Source: Bacillus timonensis
GTDB taxonomy: Bacteria; Bacillota; Bacilli; Bacillales; Bacillaceae_L
Direction: 5' to 3'
Length of the DNA: 64,000 bases
Assembly: GCF_004799755.1 (NCBI RefSeq)
Contig: NZ_SLUB01000012.1
Span: 30,676-94,675 of the forward strand
Shown here: positions 1 through 9,160 of the stretch, piece after piece
Layout of the letters: each line of letters starts with the position of its first letter
Position numbering within the stretch: the stretch's first letter is position 1
Translations under genes and position numbers: made by a program
The notes under the pieces: generated by a model
Seen by the model: the letters and a program-made list of their open reading frames with translations, nothing else
Database searches by the model: none
Told to the model about the DNA's origin: nothing

Positions 1-1256
1 AGTCAAGACTATCAACTTTACTGTCTGGTCTATTGAGAGGGAAATGTGTCGTTTTAATCGAGGGTTCCGATCAAGCTCTTTTTCTTGATGCATTCAAGCC
101 TGAAAAGCGGAGTCTTGAACAACCTGAGACTGAACGCGTGGTTCGGGGTCCTCGTGATGGGTTTATCGAACAAATCATGACGAATGTATCCCTGCTCCGC
201 TATCGATTGCCTGTTCCTGAATTCAGGATCGAGCAAACGGAAGTGGGGAGACGTACAAAAACGAGAGTGGGAATTTGTTATATTGAGGGAATTGTAAACA
301 AAGAGTTATTGAATGAGGTGAAAAAGCGTTTAGATCAGATTGATATCGACCGTGTCCTGGATGCGGGATATATTGAGCAGTTTATTGAGGATAACCCCCG
401 GTCCCCGTTTCCGCAAGTTCAAAGTACGGAACGTCCTGATAAAGCGGTAGGCAATTTACTAGAAGGTAGAATTGCACTTATCGTAGATGGTTCCCCTTTT
501 GTTTTGATTGTACCCGCCACTTTCAATCAATTTTATCAAACGAGTGAGGATTATAATGAGAGATTCTTGATAACGAGTGCCATTCGACTGATTCGTTTTA
601 TGGCTCTTATTTTCTCTTTAACATTTTCGTCCTTTTATGTAACGGTTCTTTCCTATCATCCAGAAATGATTCCAGCAAAATTTGTTGTCGCAGCATCAAG
701 TGGTCGTGCTGGTGTTCCCTTTCCTGCGTTTATTGAAGTGTTCTTGATGGAGGTGGCGATGGAAATATTACGTGAGGCAACCGTCCGTATGCCTCAGCAG
801 GTCGGTGGGGCGCTCTCAATTGTGGGGGTGCTTGTCATTGGACAAGCGGCTGTATTAGCGGGATTCGTTAGTCCAATAACAGTTGTCATCATTGCACTAT
901 CAACTATTGGGTCATTCGCTACACCTTCGTATAATGCAGCCACAGCTTTTCGGATGCTGCGTTTCCCCTTAATCATTCTCGCTGGAACCTTTGGATTACT
1001 TGGATTGGCATTTGGGATTATCTTTATCCTTAATCATATGTTATCATTGCGTTCCTTTGGTGTTCCATATATGGTACCTGTTGCCCCAGGGAATACATCG
1101 GGTATTAAAGATTCACTCATTCGTGCTCCGCTTCGATGGTTAAAGAAGCGGCCAGCTGAGCTCCAACCACAGGATGTGAAAAGATGGGATTCTAAAGAAG
1201 AATGGAAACCGAAGTCTTCATTGAATGGTCAAAAGGATGGTGATACCAATGGATAA
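1..1256 (+). CDS. Spore germination receptor A subunit (GerA/GerXA family), 5' partial
   Basis: A subunit of a Ger-type germinant receptor in the spore inner membrane. The open frame runs off the window start: codons from base 3 already read as the family sequence (LLSG followed by a GKCVVLIEG segment), so the apparent TTG at 33 is internal and the N-terminus is missing. The large soluble domain carries the conserved RGPRDGF motif. It is followed by about four to five hydrophobic segments (roughly 600-1060) and a basic, hydrophilic tail. The stop at 1254-1256 overlaps the start of the next gene, giving the usual A-B-C order. Confidence 0.93.
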   Translation, partial: SRLSTLLSGLLRGKCVVLIEGSDQALFLDAFKPEKRSLEQPETERVVRGPRDGFIEQIMTNVSLLRYRLPVPEFRIEQTEVGRRTKTRVGICYIEGIVNKELLNEVKKRLDQIDIDRVLDAGYIEQFIEDNPRSPFPQVQSTERPDKAVGNLLEGRIALIVDGSPFVLIVPATFNQFYQTSEDYNERFLITSAIRLIRFMALIFSLTFSSFYVTVLSYHPEMIPAKFVVAASSGRAGVPFPAFIEVFLMEVAMEILREATVRMPQQVGGALSIVGVLVIGQAAVLAGFVSPITVVIIALSTIGSFATPSYNAATAFRMLRFPLIILAGTFGLLGLAFGIIFILNHMLSLRSFGVPYMVPVAPGNTSGIKDSLIRAPLRWLKKRPAELQPQDVKRWDSKEEWKPKSSLNGQKDGDTNG

Positions 1257-2355
1257 ACAACGAGAAAAAATCACAACGGTACAATTGGTGTTCATTGTAA
1301 TCAGCTCTGTCCTCGGTGTTGCCATGCTCGCCATCCCAAGGTTTGTTGTCAAGGGGGCCGGGATAGGTGCTCCATTTGCAAGTATAATTGGAGTTGGAAT
1401 TACATTCATCGGTCTTTTAGCTGTTGTCTATTTGGGAAAAAGATTTCCGAAGCATACACTCATTACATACAATGAAATCATTTTGGGAAAATTCATGGGT
1501 CGTTTTTTTAGTGTGATCATTATTCTATTTTTCACTGTAAATATGGGCCTTGAAACGCGACAATTTGCCGAAGTAGTCAAAACAGGTGCACTCCTACCGA
1601 ATACACCCATTCAAGTTGCCATTTTTATGATGATTTTCTTATGTGTATCAACAGGGTTTCAAAATGTTTCAACCTTTGCCTATATCCATTTTTTCTACAT
1701 GCCGTTGATCATTTTTCCAATAGCACTCGTCTTACTCCCAGCATTTGGTGATATCGAGGTGTATCACATTACTCCCTTTTTAGGAAATGACCCAACTTGG
1801 AGAGAATTTTTAAGAGGAAGTATTATAGTCACACAGTCGACGTTAAGTTTTTTTATTATTTCAATGGTCATCCCATATATGAAACAACCAAAAAAATGTC
1901 TAAAGGGTGGAGTCTGGGGCCTTTTGATAGCAGGCTTTATTGTCATTTTTATTGTGTTCATGACAGTGGGGGTATTTGGAGATGAGGAAATTAGTCAAAT
2001 GATTTGGCCAACCTTAATTTTAGGTAGAATGATTACTGTACCTGGCGATATTTTAGCAAGAGTGGATGCCATTTTGGTTATTTCCTGGATATATGGTGTT
2101 TTTACAACACTTCTGTCCAATTATTTTTTAATTGTTCGCGGGATAGGGGAACTTTTTCGATATTTTAATTACCGGGTGATCGCCATAATTGGATTTCCAG
2201 TTGTTTTTTGTATCGCTATTTTCCCACGAAATATTTTTCAAATGTATGATCAAATATTGCTCGTAACATTGTATGGCCTTCTGTTAACGATTGTCTATCC
2301 AGTAATTCTTCTAGGAATTGCGAAGGTCCGGAAAAAAGGAGGGGTTTCAGGATGA
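1249..2355 (+). CDS. Spore germination receptor B subunit (GerB/GerXB family, APC-type permease)
   Basis: Integral membrane subunit of the germinant receptor, related to amino-acid permeases and thought to bind the germinant. About ten hydrophobic segments fill the 368 residues. I chose the ATG at 1249 because an AAAGGATGG ribosome site lies just upstream and MDKQREKIT gives the family's normal N-terminus; an ATG at 1225 would precede that site. The gene overlaps the A subunit by 8 bp and the C subunit by 4 bp (ATGA), indicating translational coupling in one operon. Confidence 0.93.
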   Translation: MDKQREKITTVQLVFIVISSVLGVAMLAIPRFVVKGAGIGAPFASIIGVGITFIGLLAVVYLGKRFPKHTLITYNEIILGKFMGRFFSVIIILFFTVNMGLETRQFAEVVKTGALLPNTPIQVAIFMMIFLCVSTGFQNVSTFAYIHFFYMPLIIFPIALVLLPAFGDIEVYHITPFLGNDPTWREFLRGSIIVTQSTLSFFIISMVIPYMKQPKKCLKGGVWGLLIAGFIVIFIVFMTVGVFGDEEISQMIWPTLILGRMITVPGDILARVDAILVISWIYGVFTTLLSNYFLIVRGIGELFRYFNYRVIAIIGFPVVFCIAIFPRNIFQMYDQILLVTLYGLLLTIVYPVILLGIAKVRKKGGVSG

Positions 2356-3545
2356 AAATGCTCCGAACTTTTATGCTCCTTCTTGTATTTACTCTTTTTT
2401 TAACAGGATGCTGGGATAGGTACGAACTCGAGGAACGTGCAAATATACTGGCACTTGCGATTGATCTAGCTGATGGAGATTATCAAGGAGAAGTTACACA
2501 TCGTGATGGGGACTTTCCAAGAGATGAGAAGGATATTTTATATAAGGTGACTGCTCAAGTAGCATTACCTGGAAAAATAAAGCTTGGTCCTGAAGGTGGA
2601 GGAGGACAGGGATCTGAGAAAACAGCTTGGTTACTAGAAACATACGGTCATACGATAAAGGATGCCATGTCCAATCTCCAGCAACAGCTTGCTGAAAAGT
2701 TATATCTGGGTCATCTACAGATTATTGTAGTTTCTGATGAAATTGCAAAGAAAGATATAACCGATATAAGCGAATATTTAAAACGTAATTATGAGGTTCG
2801 ACGAACAGCCTGGATGGCTATTAATAAAAAGGATGCAGCAAAAGTATTGAGAACAGCTCCTCCACTTGAAACAGTACCTGCACTTTATTTAGGAGATACA
2901 CTCGATAATGCGGTTCGGTTTGGTAAGCTACCAAGGGAGTATCTCGGGAACTTTTGGATCGATTTATCAGATAAAGGAATTGACCCAGTTCTGCCAGGGA
3001 TAAAGGTCATTAACAATGATCGAATCATGGTAGATGGAATCGCCTATTTTCGAGGGGGGAAAATGGTAGGTCTAGCGTCCCCGATAGAAATAGGTGCATT
3101 TATGGATTTGAAAGAAAAAGCCTCTGGCGGATACCCTATTAGTGTGTCGCTAGGTGATGAAAGTGTTATAGTAATTCAAACTCAAGAACGAAACTCTAAA
3201 ATAAAAGTGGATGTGAAAAACGGAACACCTAGTGCAACGATTCATGTTGAAATAGAGGCAAGCATTGAGGAAGCCATTGGCGTAACTGTGAACGGTGGCA
3301 AAATCAAGGAAATCGAAAAAGCAGCCAGTAATAAAATGGAGGAAGTCAGTAGTGAGTTTATCAATCGGCTCCAGGAGCAGGGGGCCGATGTTCTTGGCCT
3401 AGGCGCTCGAATCCGAGCTAAATTCGGTACGTATTGGGACGAGGAAGTAAAAACCGATGAAAAATGGTCTGACATATACAAGGACATGGAGATAAAAGTG
3501 GCTTTCGACTATACAATCCGGCGGACAGGGATTGATTGGGAGTAG
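2352..3545 (+). CDS. Spore germination receptor C subunit, lipoprotein (Ger(x)C family)
   Basis: Lipid-anchored C subunit of the receptor. The signal peptide ends in lipobox LTGC with Cys20 as the expected lipidation site, followed by the family-typical WDRYELEERA. Length (397 residues) is normal for GerC proteins. The start ATG overlaps the B-subunit stop (ATGA), so the three subunits are co-translated. Receptor operons of this type are usually expressed in the forespore under sigma-G; the promoter would lie outside the window. Which germinant it senses cannot be read from the sequence. Confidence 0.93.
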   Translation: MKMLRTFMLLLVFTLFLTGCWDRYELEERANILALAIDLADGDYQGEVTHRDGDFPRDEKDILYKVTAQVALPGKIKLGPEGGGGQGSEKTAWLLETYGHTIKDAMSNLQQQLAEKLYLGHLQIIVVSDEIAKKDITDISEYLKRNYEVRRTAWMAINKKDAAKVLRTAPPLETVPALYLGDTLDNAVRFGKLPREYLGNFWIDLSDKGIDPVLPGIKVINNDRIMVDGIAYFRGGKMVGLASPIEIGAFMDLKEKASGGYPISVSLGDESVIVIQTQERNSKIKVDVKNGTPSATIHVEIEASIEEAIGVTVNGGKIKEIEKAASNKMEEVSSEFINRLQEQGADVLGLGARIRAKFGTYWDEEVKTDEKWSDIYKDMEIKVAFDYTIRRTGIDWE

Positions 3546-3665
3546 AGAGAAATTACAACTACGTAGGATGAGAACGAGAACTTTAAAAAGCATAAACTTC
3601 CAATACATATTAGAGGAAATTTATGGGGATGGTATTTTTATAGTATTTCTTTTTGGAGGTAACAT

Positions 3666-4682
3666 ATGGAGGATAAGAAAACCCAGATAAGGTTAACTGC
3701 TGGTGAGATAGCGCAGCTTTGGGTGCAATATTTAAATGATAGTAGCAGCAAATGTGTCCTCGCATACTTCTTAGAAAAAGTGGAGGATGAGGAGATAAAA
3801 CCGATCATTGAATTTGCTCTAGGATTATCTACATCACACATAGAAATAATTGCTGCAATATTGACGGAGGAAAAACATGTAGTTCCTTATGGTTTTAAAA
3901 TGGAAGAAGATGTTGATTTAACTGCTCCAAGATTATATTCTGACGGTTTTGTGCTGAGCTATGTACACCAGATGTCGAGGGTCGGTCTTACCCTATATGG
4001 AGCAGCTGTAGCAGCCTCTGTAAGAAGTGATATTAAAGCTTATTACATGGATTGCCTTAATGAAACAATGGAATTATATAAACGTTCCACGGATTTATTA
4101 TTATCAAAAGGATTGTTTATACGATCTCCCAGCCTTCCTAATTTAGAGAAAATTGAATTCGTAAAAAAGCAATGGTTTATGTTTGATGTTTTTGGAGAAA
4201 AAAGACCGTTAATTGCTGCGGAAGTAGATAATTTATTCGCGAATCTGCAAAGAAATGCTCTCGGAGTAGCCGTACTCACTGGATTTAGTCAGGTTGCACA
4301 GGATAAGAATGTAAAACAATTTTTTTTAAAAGGCTTAGAAATAGGAAACAAACACATTCAATTATTTAGAGGGAAGTTAGAGGAAAGTAAACTTCCTGTA
4401 CCGATGGGCTGGGATTCAGAAATAACAAACAGTACCTCGAAAACTTTTTCTGATAAACTGATGATGTTCATGACATCTGGATTGATTTCGATGAGTGTTG
4501 GATATTACGGTACAGCTGTCAGTCAGAGTCCTAGAGCGGATCTGGCTTCAATGTATAACAGACTATCCCTAGAGGTTCAATTGTATTCTGAGGATGGAGC
4601 AAATATTTTAATAAAAAATGGCTGGATGGAACAGCCTCCAATGGTACCCAATCGTGACGAATTAATAAAAAAACAGAAATGA
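3666..4682 (+). CDS. DUF3231 family protein
   Basis: A 338-residue soluble protein built from two similar helical halves (about 1-165 and 170-335), matching the DUF3231 family of Bacillus spore formers, whose function is unknown. Each half has the feature that defines the family: long helices with scattered His, Glu and Gln reminiscent of ferritin/DinB-like bundles. A GGAGG ribosome site precedes the ATG. It stands 120 bp behind the germination operon on the same strand and is followed by a hairpin terminator, so read-through from gerC is possible. Family assignment is from recall of sequence pattern. Confidence 0.8.
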   Translation: MEDKKTQIRLTAGEIAQLWVQYLNDSSSKCVLAYFLEKVEDEEIKPIIEFALGLSTSHIEIIAAILTEEKHVVPYGFKMEEDVDLTAPRLYSDGFVLSYVHQMSRVGLTLYGAAVAASVRSDIKAYYMDCLNETMELYKRSTDLLLSKGLFIRSPSLPNLEKIEFVKKQWFMFDVFGEKRPLIAAEVDNLFANLQRNALGVAVLTGFSQVAQDKNVKQFFLKGLEIGNKHIQLFRGKLEESKLPVPMGWDSEITNSTSKTFSDKLMMFMTSGLISMSVGYYGTAVSQSPRADLASMYNRLSLEVQLYSEDGANILIKNGWMEQPPMVPNRDELIKKQK

Positions 4683-4696
4683 TAATCGTTCAGACT

Positions 4697-4735
4697 CAAG
4701 TCCTTCCGCCATAAGCGGAATGGGCTTGTTTAATA
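4697..4735 (+). terminator. Rho-independent terminator after the DUF3231 gene
   Basis: Imperfect hairpin pairing 4698-4709 with 4715-4727 around a short ATAA-type loop, followed by a T-rich stretch. Confidence 0.6.
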
Positions 4736-4883
4736 TTATTACATCATGCTTTATAACACATATCATACTGGTCAAATTGGATGCGGGGTACTCAGTCATC
4801 AATTAAGTAAATGACAGGTTTATGTTACAAGGGAATAAGTATCTGTAAAAATTGCTCTTAAAAGGTTTTTTTATTTTGTTTTT

Positions 4884-4921
4884 AATATTCCTTGACAGGA
4901 ATATTCCGTTTGGGGTATATT
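4884..4921 (+). promoter_or_regulatory. Promoter with palindromic operator for the arsR-type regulator operon
   Basis: A -35 box TTGACA (4892-4897) and -10 TATATT (4916-4921) are 18 bp apart. The -35 box sits exactly between the arms of a perfect 8-bp inverted repeat, AATATTCC (4884-4891) and GGAATATT (4898-4905). Regulator binding there would block RNA polymerase, so autorepression by the downstream ArsR-like protein is the natural reading. The rest of the 339-bp gap (4683-5021) holds only the preceding terminator. Confidence 0.7.
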
Positions 4922-5021
4922 CTAATTAAGATAGATATTACATGATAGGCTTTATATCTGAAGCCTGGGAATGAAACAAGATAATGGGTTTATAAAAGCA
5001 AAAGTTGGGAGATGATTCAAC

Positions 5022-5348
5022 ATGAACCCACAAACCTTCAGTGCCCTGGCTGAGCCCAACCGCCTTGATATCGTTGACCTACTACTAGAAGGACCACTTC
5101 CGGTGGGCGAAATAGCCGAAAAGTTAGAATTAAAGCAACCGCAAACCTCCAAACATCTTCGCGTGCTCTGTGACGCTGGGTTAGTTGAAGTTCAGCCAAT
5201 AGCTAATCGCCGAATTTATAGGATAAAACCAGAACCGTTTCAAGAGCTAGATAAATGGTTGAACTCCTACAGGCGATTGTGGGAAGACAGGATGGATAGG
5301 TTGGACGATTATCTAAATGTATTGCAGGGCAAAAAGACATTGAATTAA
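5022..5348 (+). CDS. ArsR/SmtB-family winged-helix transcriptional regulator
   Basis: A 108-residue repressor-type regulator. The winged helix-turn-helix spans roughly residues 5-80, with the recognition segment QPQTSKHLRVL near residue 40. No metal-binding CxC motif is visible, so it belongs with the non-metal ArsR regulators that sit beside SRPBCC/AHSA1 genes. It heads a cluster of VOC, SRPBCC and VOC genes spaced 30 to 80 bp apart. The operator palindrome over its -35 box suggests autoregulation; the inducer is unknown. Confidence 0.88.
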   Translation: MNPQTFSALAEPNRLDIVDLLLEGPLPVGEIAEKLELKQPQTSKHLRVLCDAGLVEVQPIANRRIYRIKPEPFQELDKWLNSYRRLWEDRMDRLDDYLNVLQGKKTLN

Positions 5349-5378
5349 CGAAAAAAATTTAATAAGGAGTGAAAATGA

Positions 5379-5756
5379 ATGATTCGTAATTTAGGTCAAG
5401 TGATGTTGTACGTCGAGAATCAAGATCAAGCACGTGATTTTTGGACGGAAAAAGCAGGGTTTAAGGTAGTGGCAGAAGAGGATAACGGTCAAGGTATGAG
5501 ATGGATTGAAGTAGCCCCTGAAAATGCGGAAACAAGTATCGTCATTCACAATAAAGACTTCATTGCTCAAATGGAACCGGAATTAAACTTAGGTACCCCC
5601 TCTTTGATGTTCTTTACTGACGATGTCGAACAATTATATTCGAACTTAAAAAGTAAAAATGTCAAAGTCGGAGATATTGTTGATATGCCTTCTGGAAAAG
5701 TATTTAATTTTGCCGACGATGAGGATCATTACTTTGCCGTTATGGAAAGGAATTAA
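5379..5756 (+). CDS. VOC (glyoxalase/bleomycin-resistance) family protein
   Basis: A 125-residue single-domain vicinal oxygen chelate protein with the beta-alpha-beta-beta-beta repeats typical of glyoxalase-like folds (N-terminal LGQVMLYVENQDQARDFW, C-terminal YFAVMERN). The ATG has an AAGGAGTG ribosome site. Second gene of the ArsR-led cluster; a detoxification or ligand-binding role is possible but no substrate can be named. A decayed relative of its C-terminal part lies at 16732-16857. Confidence 0.85.
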   Translation: MIRNLGQVMLYVENQDQARDFWTEKAGFKVVAEEDNGQGMRWIEVAPENAETSIVIHNKDFIAQMEPELNLGTPSLMFFTDDVEQLYSNLKSKNVKVGDIVDMPSGKVFNFADDEDHYFAVMERN

Positions 5757-5829
5757 ACACTGGATAACAACAGACTGATGATCTAGCTCTAAGTAATTCA
5801 AATACTACTTAATTGGGGGAAAGTTGATA

Positions 5830-6345
5830 ATGTCAAAAAATGAAATGATTACAAGAGTAGAGAACGATCGGGTACTAATTCTAGAACGCATATTCAATGC
5901 ACCGCGAGACCTCGTGTTCACTATGTTTAAAGAGCCTGAGCATCTCAAAAATTGGTGGGGACCAAAAGGCTGGGAACTTCCGGTTTGTACTGTTGACTTC
6001 CGACCAGGGGGTATTTGGCACTATTGCATGAAATGTGTTGACCGGAATCAAGGACAATTTTATGGAATGGAATCCTGGGGGAAAGGAATTTACAAGGCTA
6101 TTGTTGTACCGGAGTTAATTATGTATACAGATTATTTCTCGGATGTTGAAGGCAATATTGATGAGAAATTGCCTTCAACTGAGGTCACGTTGGAATTCAT
6201 CGAAATGGACGGTAAGACGAAACTAGTTAATCGGGGAGAATATATTTCTGCTGATGCGCTCAAGACCGTTATGGATATGGGTATGGAACAAGGTATCGCC
6301 GAAACCTGGAACCGTCTAGAAGAATATCTAAGTCAAATAAGGTAA
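5830..6345 (+). CDS. SRPBCC / AHSA1-type domain protein
   Basis: A 171-residue START-like (SRPBCC) protein of the Activator-of-Hsp90-ATPase homologue group: N-terminal RIFNAPRDLVFTMF, then the signature LKNWWGPKGW near residue 40. These proteins form a hydrophobic ligand pocket and are commonly encoded beside ArsR regulators, as here. I place the start at ATG 5830, nine bases behind a GGGGGA site; the TTG at 5824 is too close to it. Confidence 0.85.
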   Translation: MSKNEMITRVENDRVLILERIFNAPRDLVFTMFKEPEHLKNWWGPKGWELPVCTVDFRPGGIWHYCMKCVDRNQGQFYGMESWGKGIYKAIVVPELIMYTDYFSDVEGNIDEKLPSTEVTLEFIEMDGKTKLVNRGEYISADALKTVMDMGMEQGIAETWNRLEEYLSQIR

Positions 6346-6381
6346 GAATGATAGTTTTTAAAAGAAAGGAAGATGGATAGT

Positions 6382-6777
6382 ATGGGAGTTCAAAACATTT
6401 TTGTAAATTTGCCAGTTAAAAATCTGGAAAAGACAATGGAGTTTTTTTCAAAATTAGGTTTTGAGTTTAATCCCCAGTTCACTAATGAATCGGCCACTTG
6501 TATGGTTATTGGAAAAAGTTTGTATGCCATGCTTTTAGTAGAGGATTATTTTAAATCTTTTACAAAAAAGGACATTCCAGATACGACCAAAAGCGCAGAA
6601 GCTATTATCGCTTTGTCTGTTGAAAGCAGGGAAGAAGTGGATGAACTTACGGAAAAGGCATTGACAGCGGGCGCAAAGCCTACAAGTGAACCCCAGGACC
6701 ACGGCTTCATGTACTCACGGAGCTTCGCCGACCTTGACGGTCATTTATGGGAAGTATTTTTCATGGATAACGTATAA
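6382..6777 (+). CDS. VOC family protein (glyoxalase-like)
   Basis: A 131-residue glyoxalase-like protein (FVNLPVKNLEKTMEFF at the start, DLDGHLWEVFFMD at the end) resembling the extradiol-dioxygenase-like VOC group. The ATG at 6382 is preferred over 6373 because it is properly spaced from the GGAAG site. Last gene of the ArsR-led cluster; 36 bp separate it from the SRPBCC gene. Confidence 0.85.
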   Translation: MGVQNIFVNLPVKNLEKTMEFFSKLGFEFNPQFTNESATCMVIGKSLYAMLLVEDYFKSFTKKDIPDTTKSAEAIIALSVESREEVDELTEKALTAGAKPTSEPQDHGFMYSRSFADLDGHLWEVFFMDNV

Positions 6778-6880
6778 TCTCAAACATATTAAAAAAGGCT
6801 TTTCCTCTTGACTATTTGTCCATTCTTTTCAATCATCCCTGAATAAACTATTAATATATTAGGAACAGGAGGTGATTTTA

Positions 6881-7354
6881 ATGGAAAGAAGAGGAGTTTC
6901 ACGTAATACTTTTTCATATTCAAATAATAATGACACTTCTGTATCTCGTGGTGAAGTCAGGGGGAAAAGTACATCAACATGCCAACAACTCGCTGATATT
7001 ATAGGGGGTGTGGTTATTACAGCAGCTCCAGTTTGTGTAGTTCAACGCCTTCGTGATATTAATGCAACGATTTTGAGACTTCAAACTCAATCACCTTTAG
7101 CCCTTCCTTTTGCCCTTTCGTTTGAAAGTAACGGTTTGAATTTAGGAGAATCGGTAGTTCTTCAAAGAGAAATTAACCCATTCATGAGAGAATTACAAAA
7201 AAGAGGATTAATAGTAACTGCCGTTCATAACCACTGGCTATTTGATGAACCAAGATTAATGTATATGCACTGGGAAAATGCTGGAGATGACCCGTTTGAT
7301 TTTGCGACAAAAAGCTTTGAGGCAGCAAAAGCAGCAAGGCTATTTAAAAGATAA
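6881..7354 (+). CDS. DUF1259 (LppY/LpqO-like) family protein
   Basis: A 157-residue protein whose second half shows the DUF1259 signature: a long strand region, then GLIVTAVHNHWLFDEPRLMYMHW, with the conserved histidines of the family. Actinobacterial members are lipoproteins (LpqO), but this one has no signal peptide. The ATG at 6881 follows a perfect AGGAGGTGAT site; the GTG inside that site is not a start. Followed by its own terminator, so probably monocistronic. Function unknown. Confidence 0.78.
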   Translation: MERRGVSRNTFSYSNNNDTSVSRGEVRGKSTSTCQQLADIIGGVVITAAPVCVVQRLRDINATILRLQTQSPLALPFALSFESNGLNLGESVVLQREINPFMRELQKRGLIVTAVHNHWLFDEPRLMYMHWENAGDDPFDFATKSFEAAKAARLFKR

Positions 7355-7390
7355 GTTGATTATTTTGATTTGAATCGTTGTTGGTTGGGT

Positions 7391-7424
7391 GGCGAGGCCT
7401 TAAAAAAGGCATCGTCTTTTTTCT
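7391..7424 (+). terminator. Terminator after the DUF1259 gene
   Basis: Imperfect stem (7392-7401 with 7406-7415) followed by a T-rich run. Confidence 0.65.
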
Positions 7425-7568
7425 TTTGAATACAAAGTTTTTCAAATCTAAAGATCATAATTAATCAATGGTAGATGGAATTAATTTAGTAGAAATCAAC
7501 ATAGTCCAATGTTTTTGGGGAATAATAAATGTTGAAAAAGGAATAAAAAGGATAAAGTGAGGAGCTTT

Positions 7569-8303
7569 ATGAAAAAAGTCGCGATGTCTTTCTTCTGTAT
7601 TTTTATAGTCATTCTTCCGTCACAAGTCTTTGCACAACCTAAAGTACCTATTTTAATCTATCATTCAATTGAAGAATATAAAGGACTAGGCTCTGGGGAG
7701 TTATATGTAACACCCAAGAATTTCGAAAAACAAATGATTTATTTAAGAGACCATGGCTTCACATTATTAACCTTTGATCGATGGCAAGACATTGATAAAG
7801 TAAACAAGCCCATTTTCATTACTTTTGATGATGGGTACAAAAACAATCTGAATGCCTTTGGTATCTTTCAAAAGCTGAAAAACGAACATTTTAAACCAAC
7901 TGGTACGATTTTTGTTATTTCTGACTTTATCGGTCGCTCCAACCGATTATCAAAATCGGATTTAAAAATGATGGCTGATTCAGGGATCATCTCTATCCAG
8001 TCTCATACTGCTACCCACCCTGATTTGACGAAAATAAAAGATTATGAATATGAACTGAAAGCGTCTAGAGATAAAATTCAAAAAGTAACGGGCAAACCGG
8101 TTATTGCACTCGCGTATCCATACGGAAATTTCAATAATAAGGTCGTAGCAGAAACGAAAAAATACTATTTGTTTGGAATTACGACAACTCCTGAACTATT
8201 TTCAGAGAAAGGCATAAAAGACGAAGTCTATCTTTTACCACGGATCTATATTACGTATTCAACCACTCTCGATGAGTTTGCAAAGAAAGTTGAAGGAAAG
8301 TGA
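7569..8303 (+). CDS. Secreted polysaccharide deacetylase (NodB/CE4 family)
   Basis: Extracytoplasmic carbohydrate esterase 4 protein, 244 residues. An N-terminal signal peptide ends near VFAQ. The NodB motifs are present in order: TFDDGY with the catalytic and metal Asp pair, SHTATHP supplying the metal histidines, and AYPYGN. Such enzymes remove N-acetyl groups from peptidoglycan or chitin-like polymers; the exact substrate is unknown. ATG 7569 has a GAGGAG site. A strong hairpin terminator follows. Confidence 0.88.
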   Translation: MKKVAMSFFCIFIVILPSQVFAQPKVPILIYHSIEEYKGLGSGELYVTPKNFEKQMIYLRDHGFTLLTFDRWQDIDKVNKPIFITFDDGYKNNLNAFGIFQKLKNEHFKPTGTIFVISDFIGRSNRLSKSDLKMMADSGIISIQSHTATHPDLTKIKDYEYELKASRDKIQKVTGKPVIALAYPYGNFNNKVVAETKKYYLFGITTTPELFSEKGIKDEVYLLPRIYITYSTTLDEFAKKVEGK

Positions 8304-8306
8304 AGG

Positions 8307-8341
8307 CGATTACGATACCAAGTAATCGTTTTTTTCTTTTT
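8307..8341 (+). terminator. Terminator after the polysaccharide deacetylase
   Basis: CGATTAC (8307-8313) pairs with GTAATCG (8322-8328), followed by seven Ts. Confidence 0.85.
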
Positions 8342-8580
8342 GATTCAATAAGATGGAGTAAGGTCACCATCAATTCGGGTTACATTTTTGTCACATTGAG
8401 AATAAATAAGTGACTCTTCTACGAATCTATTTAATAATAATTATAGAATAAAGGTATAAGGTGCCTACAACTCTTGTTATTGTTCCGATCAAATTGCCTC
8501 TAATGGTTTACTTGTATTTTTGTTAACTGAATCACCAATACGAGTGCAAGATATGATAAAAATCTCTAAAATGGGGTGAT

Positions 8581-9009
8581 ATGTTGTTAGTAACAGGTCT
8601 TAATCATCTTTTATTTTCTGTATCAAATTTAGACGATTCAATTGAATTTTACAAAAATGTTTTCGATGCAAAGTTGTTAGTTAAGGGAAAGAGCACCGCC
8701 TATTTTGATTTAAATGGGATATGGCTCGCCCTTAATGTGGAAAAAGATATTCCGAGGAATGAAATTAGCCAATCATATACACATATTGCTTTTACAATAG
8801 AAGAAAAAGATTTTGATAAGATGTACCATAAACTAAAGAAATTGAATGTAAACATTCTACCAGGTCGTACAAGGGACGAAAGAGATAAAAAGTCAATTTA
8901 CTTTACCGACCCTGACGGACATAAGTTTGAATTTCATACAGGTACTTTAAAAGACAGGCTAGATTATTACAAAGCAGAAAAGTTACATATGGAGTTTTAT
9001 AATGAGTGA
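8581..9009 (+). CDS. fosB: Metallothiol transferase FosB (fosfomycin resistance)
   Basis: Inactivates fosfomycin by adding a thiol (bacillithiol or cysteine in Bacillus) to the epoxide. The 142-residue protein is FosB-like along its whole length: [13 protein letters not shown] start, [43 protein letters not shown] and the FEFHTG end. The metal ligands of the family fall at His9, His68 and Glu117. The start has a GGGGTGAT ribosome site. A 36-codon membrane peptide gene overlaps its 3' end. In B. subtilis fosB is under sigma-W; I see no clear sigma-W promoter in the 277 bp upstream. Confidence 0.94.
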   Translation: MLLVTGLNHLLFSVSNLDDSIEFYKNVFDAKLLVKGKSTAYFDLNGIWLALNVEKDIPRNEISQSYTHIAFTIEEKDFDKMYHKLKKLNVNILPGRTRDERDKKSIYFTDPDGHKFEFHTGTLKDRLDYYKAEKLHMEFYNE

Positions 9010-9112
9010 TTTCCGGAGATGGTTTATGGGAATTATGAAGAACGGAAAACTAGTGTATTTCACCAATTATTGTTTCATTGTTGGGGCATTGCTGCTGCTC
9101 ATTTTCTTTTAA
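9002..9112 (+). CDS. Small membrane peptide overlapping fosB (36 aa)
   Basis: A 36-codon reading frame starts inside the last codons of fosB (ATG 9002, fosB stop 9007-9009). It has its own GGAG site at 8991-8994 with 7-base spacing. The product has a positively charged N-terminal half (RRW, MKNGK) and a C-terminal hydrophobic helix ending in LLLLIFF, so it is a plausible single-pass membrane peptide. I do not recognise a family. Overlap and spacing suggest translational coupling to fosB. It could still be a chance frame, but start, RBS and composition all fit a real gene. Confidence 0.55.
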   Translation: MSDFRRWFMGIMKNGKLVYFTNYCFIVGALLLLIFF

Positions 9113-9146
9113 AAAGTACAAAAGCAGGTGTTAAAATAACACCTGC
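9106..9146 (-). terminator. Terminator of the sugar dehydrogenase-like gene
   Basis: Perfect 10-bp stem (9124-9133 with 9137-9146) and a 3-base loop. Read on the minus strand it is followed by a T-rich tract (TTTTGTACTTTTT). Confidence 0.85.
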
Positions 9147-9160
9147 TAAAAGTAAACAAA

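Noticed and set aside
8342..8580. Sigma-W promoter for fosB
   Set aside because: Expected from B. subtilis, but no TGAAAC/CGTA pair with correct spacing is visible.
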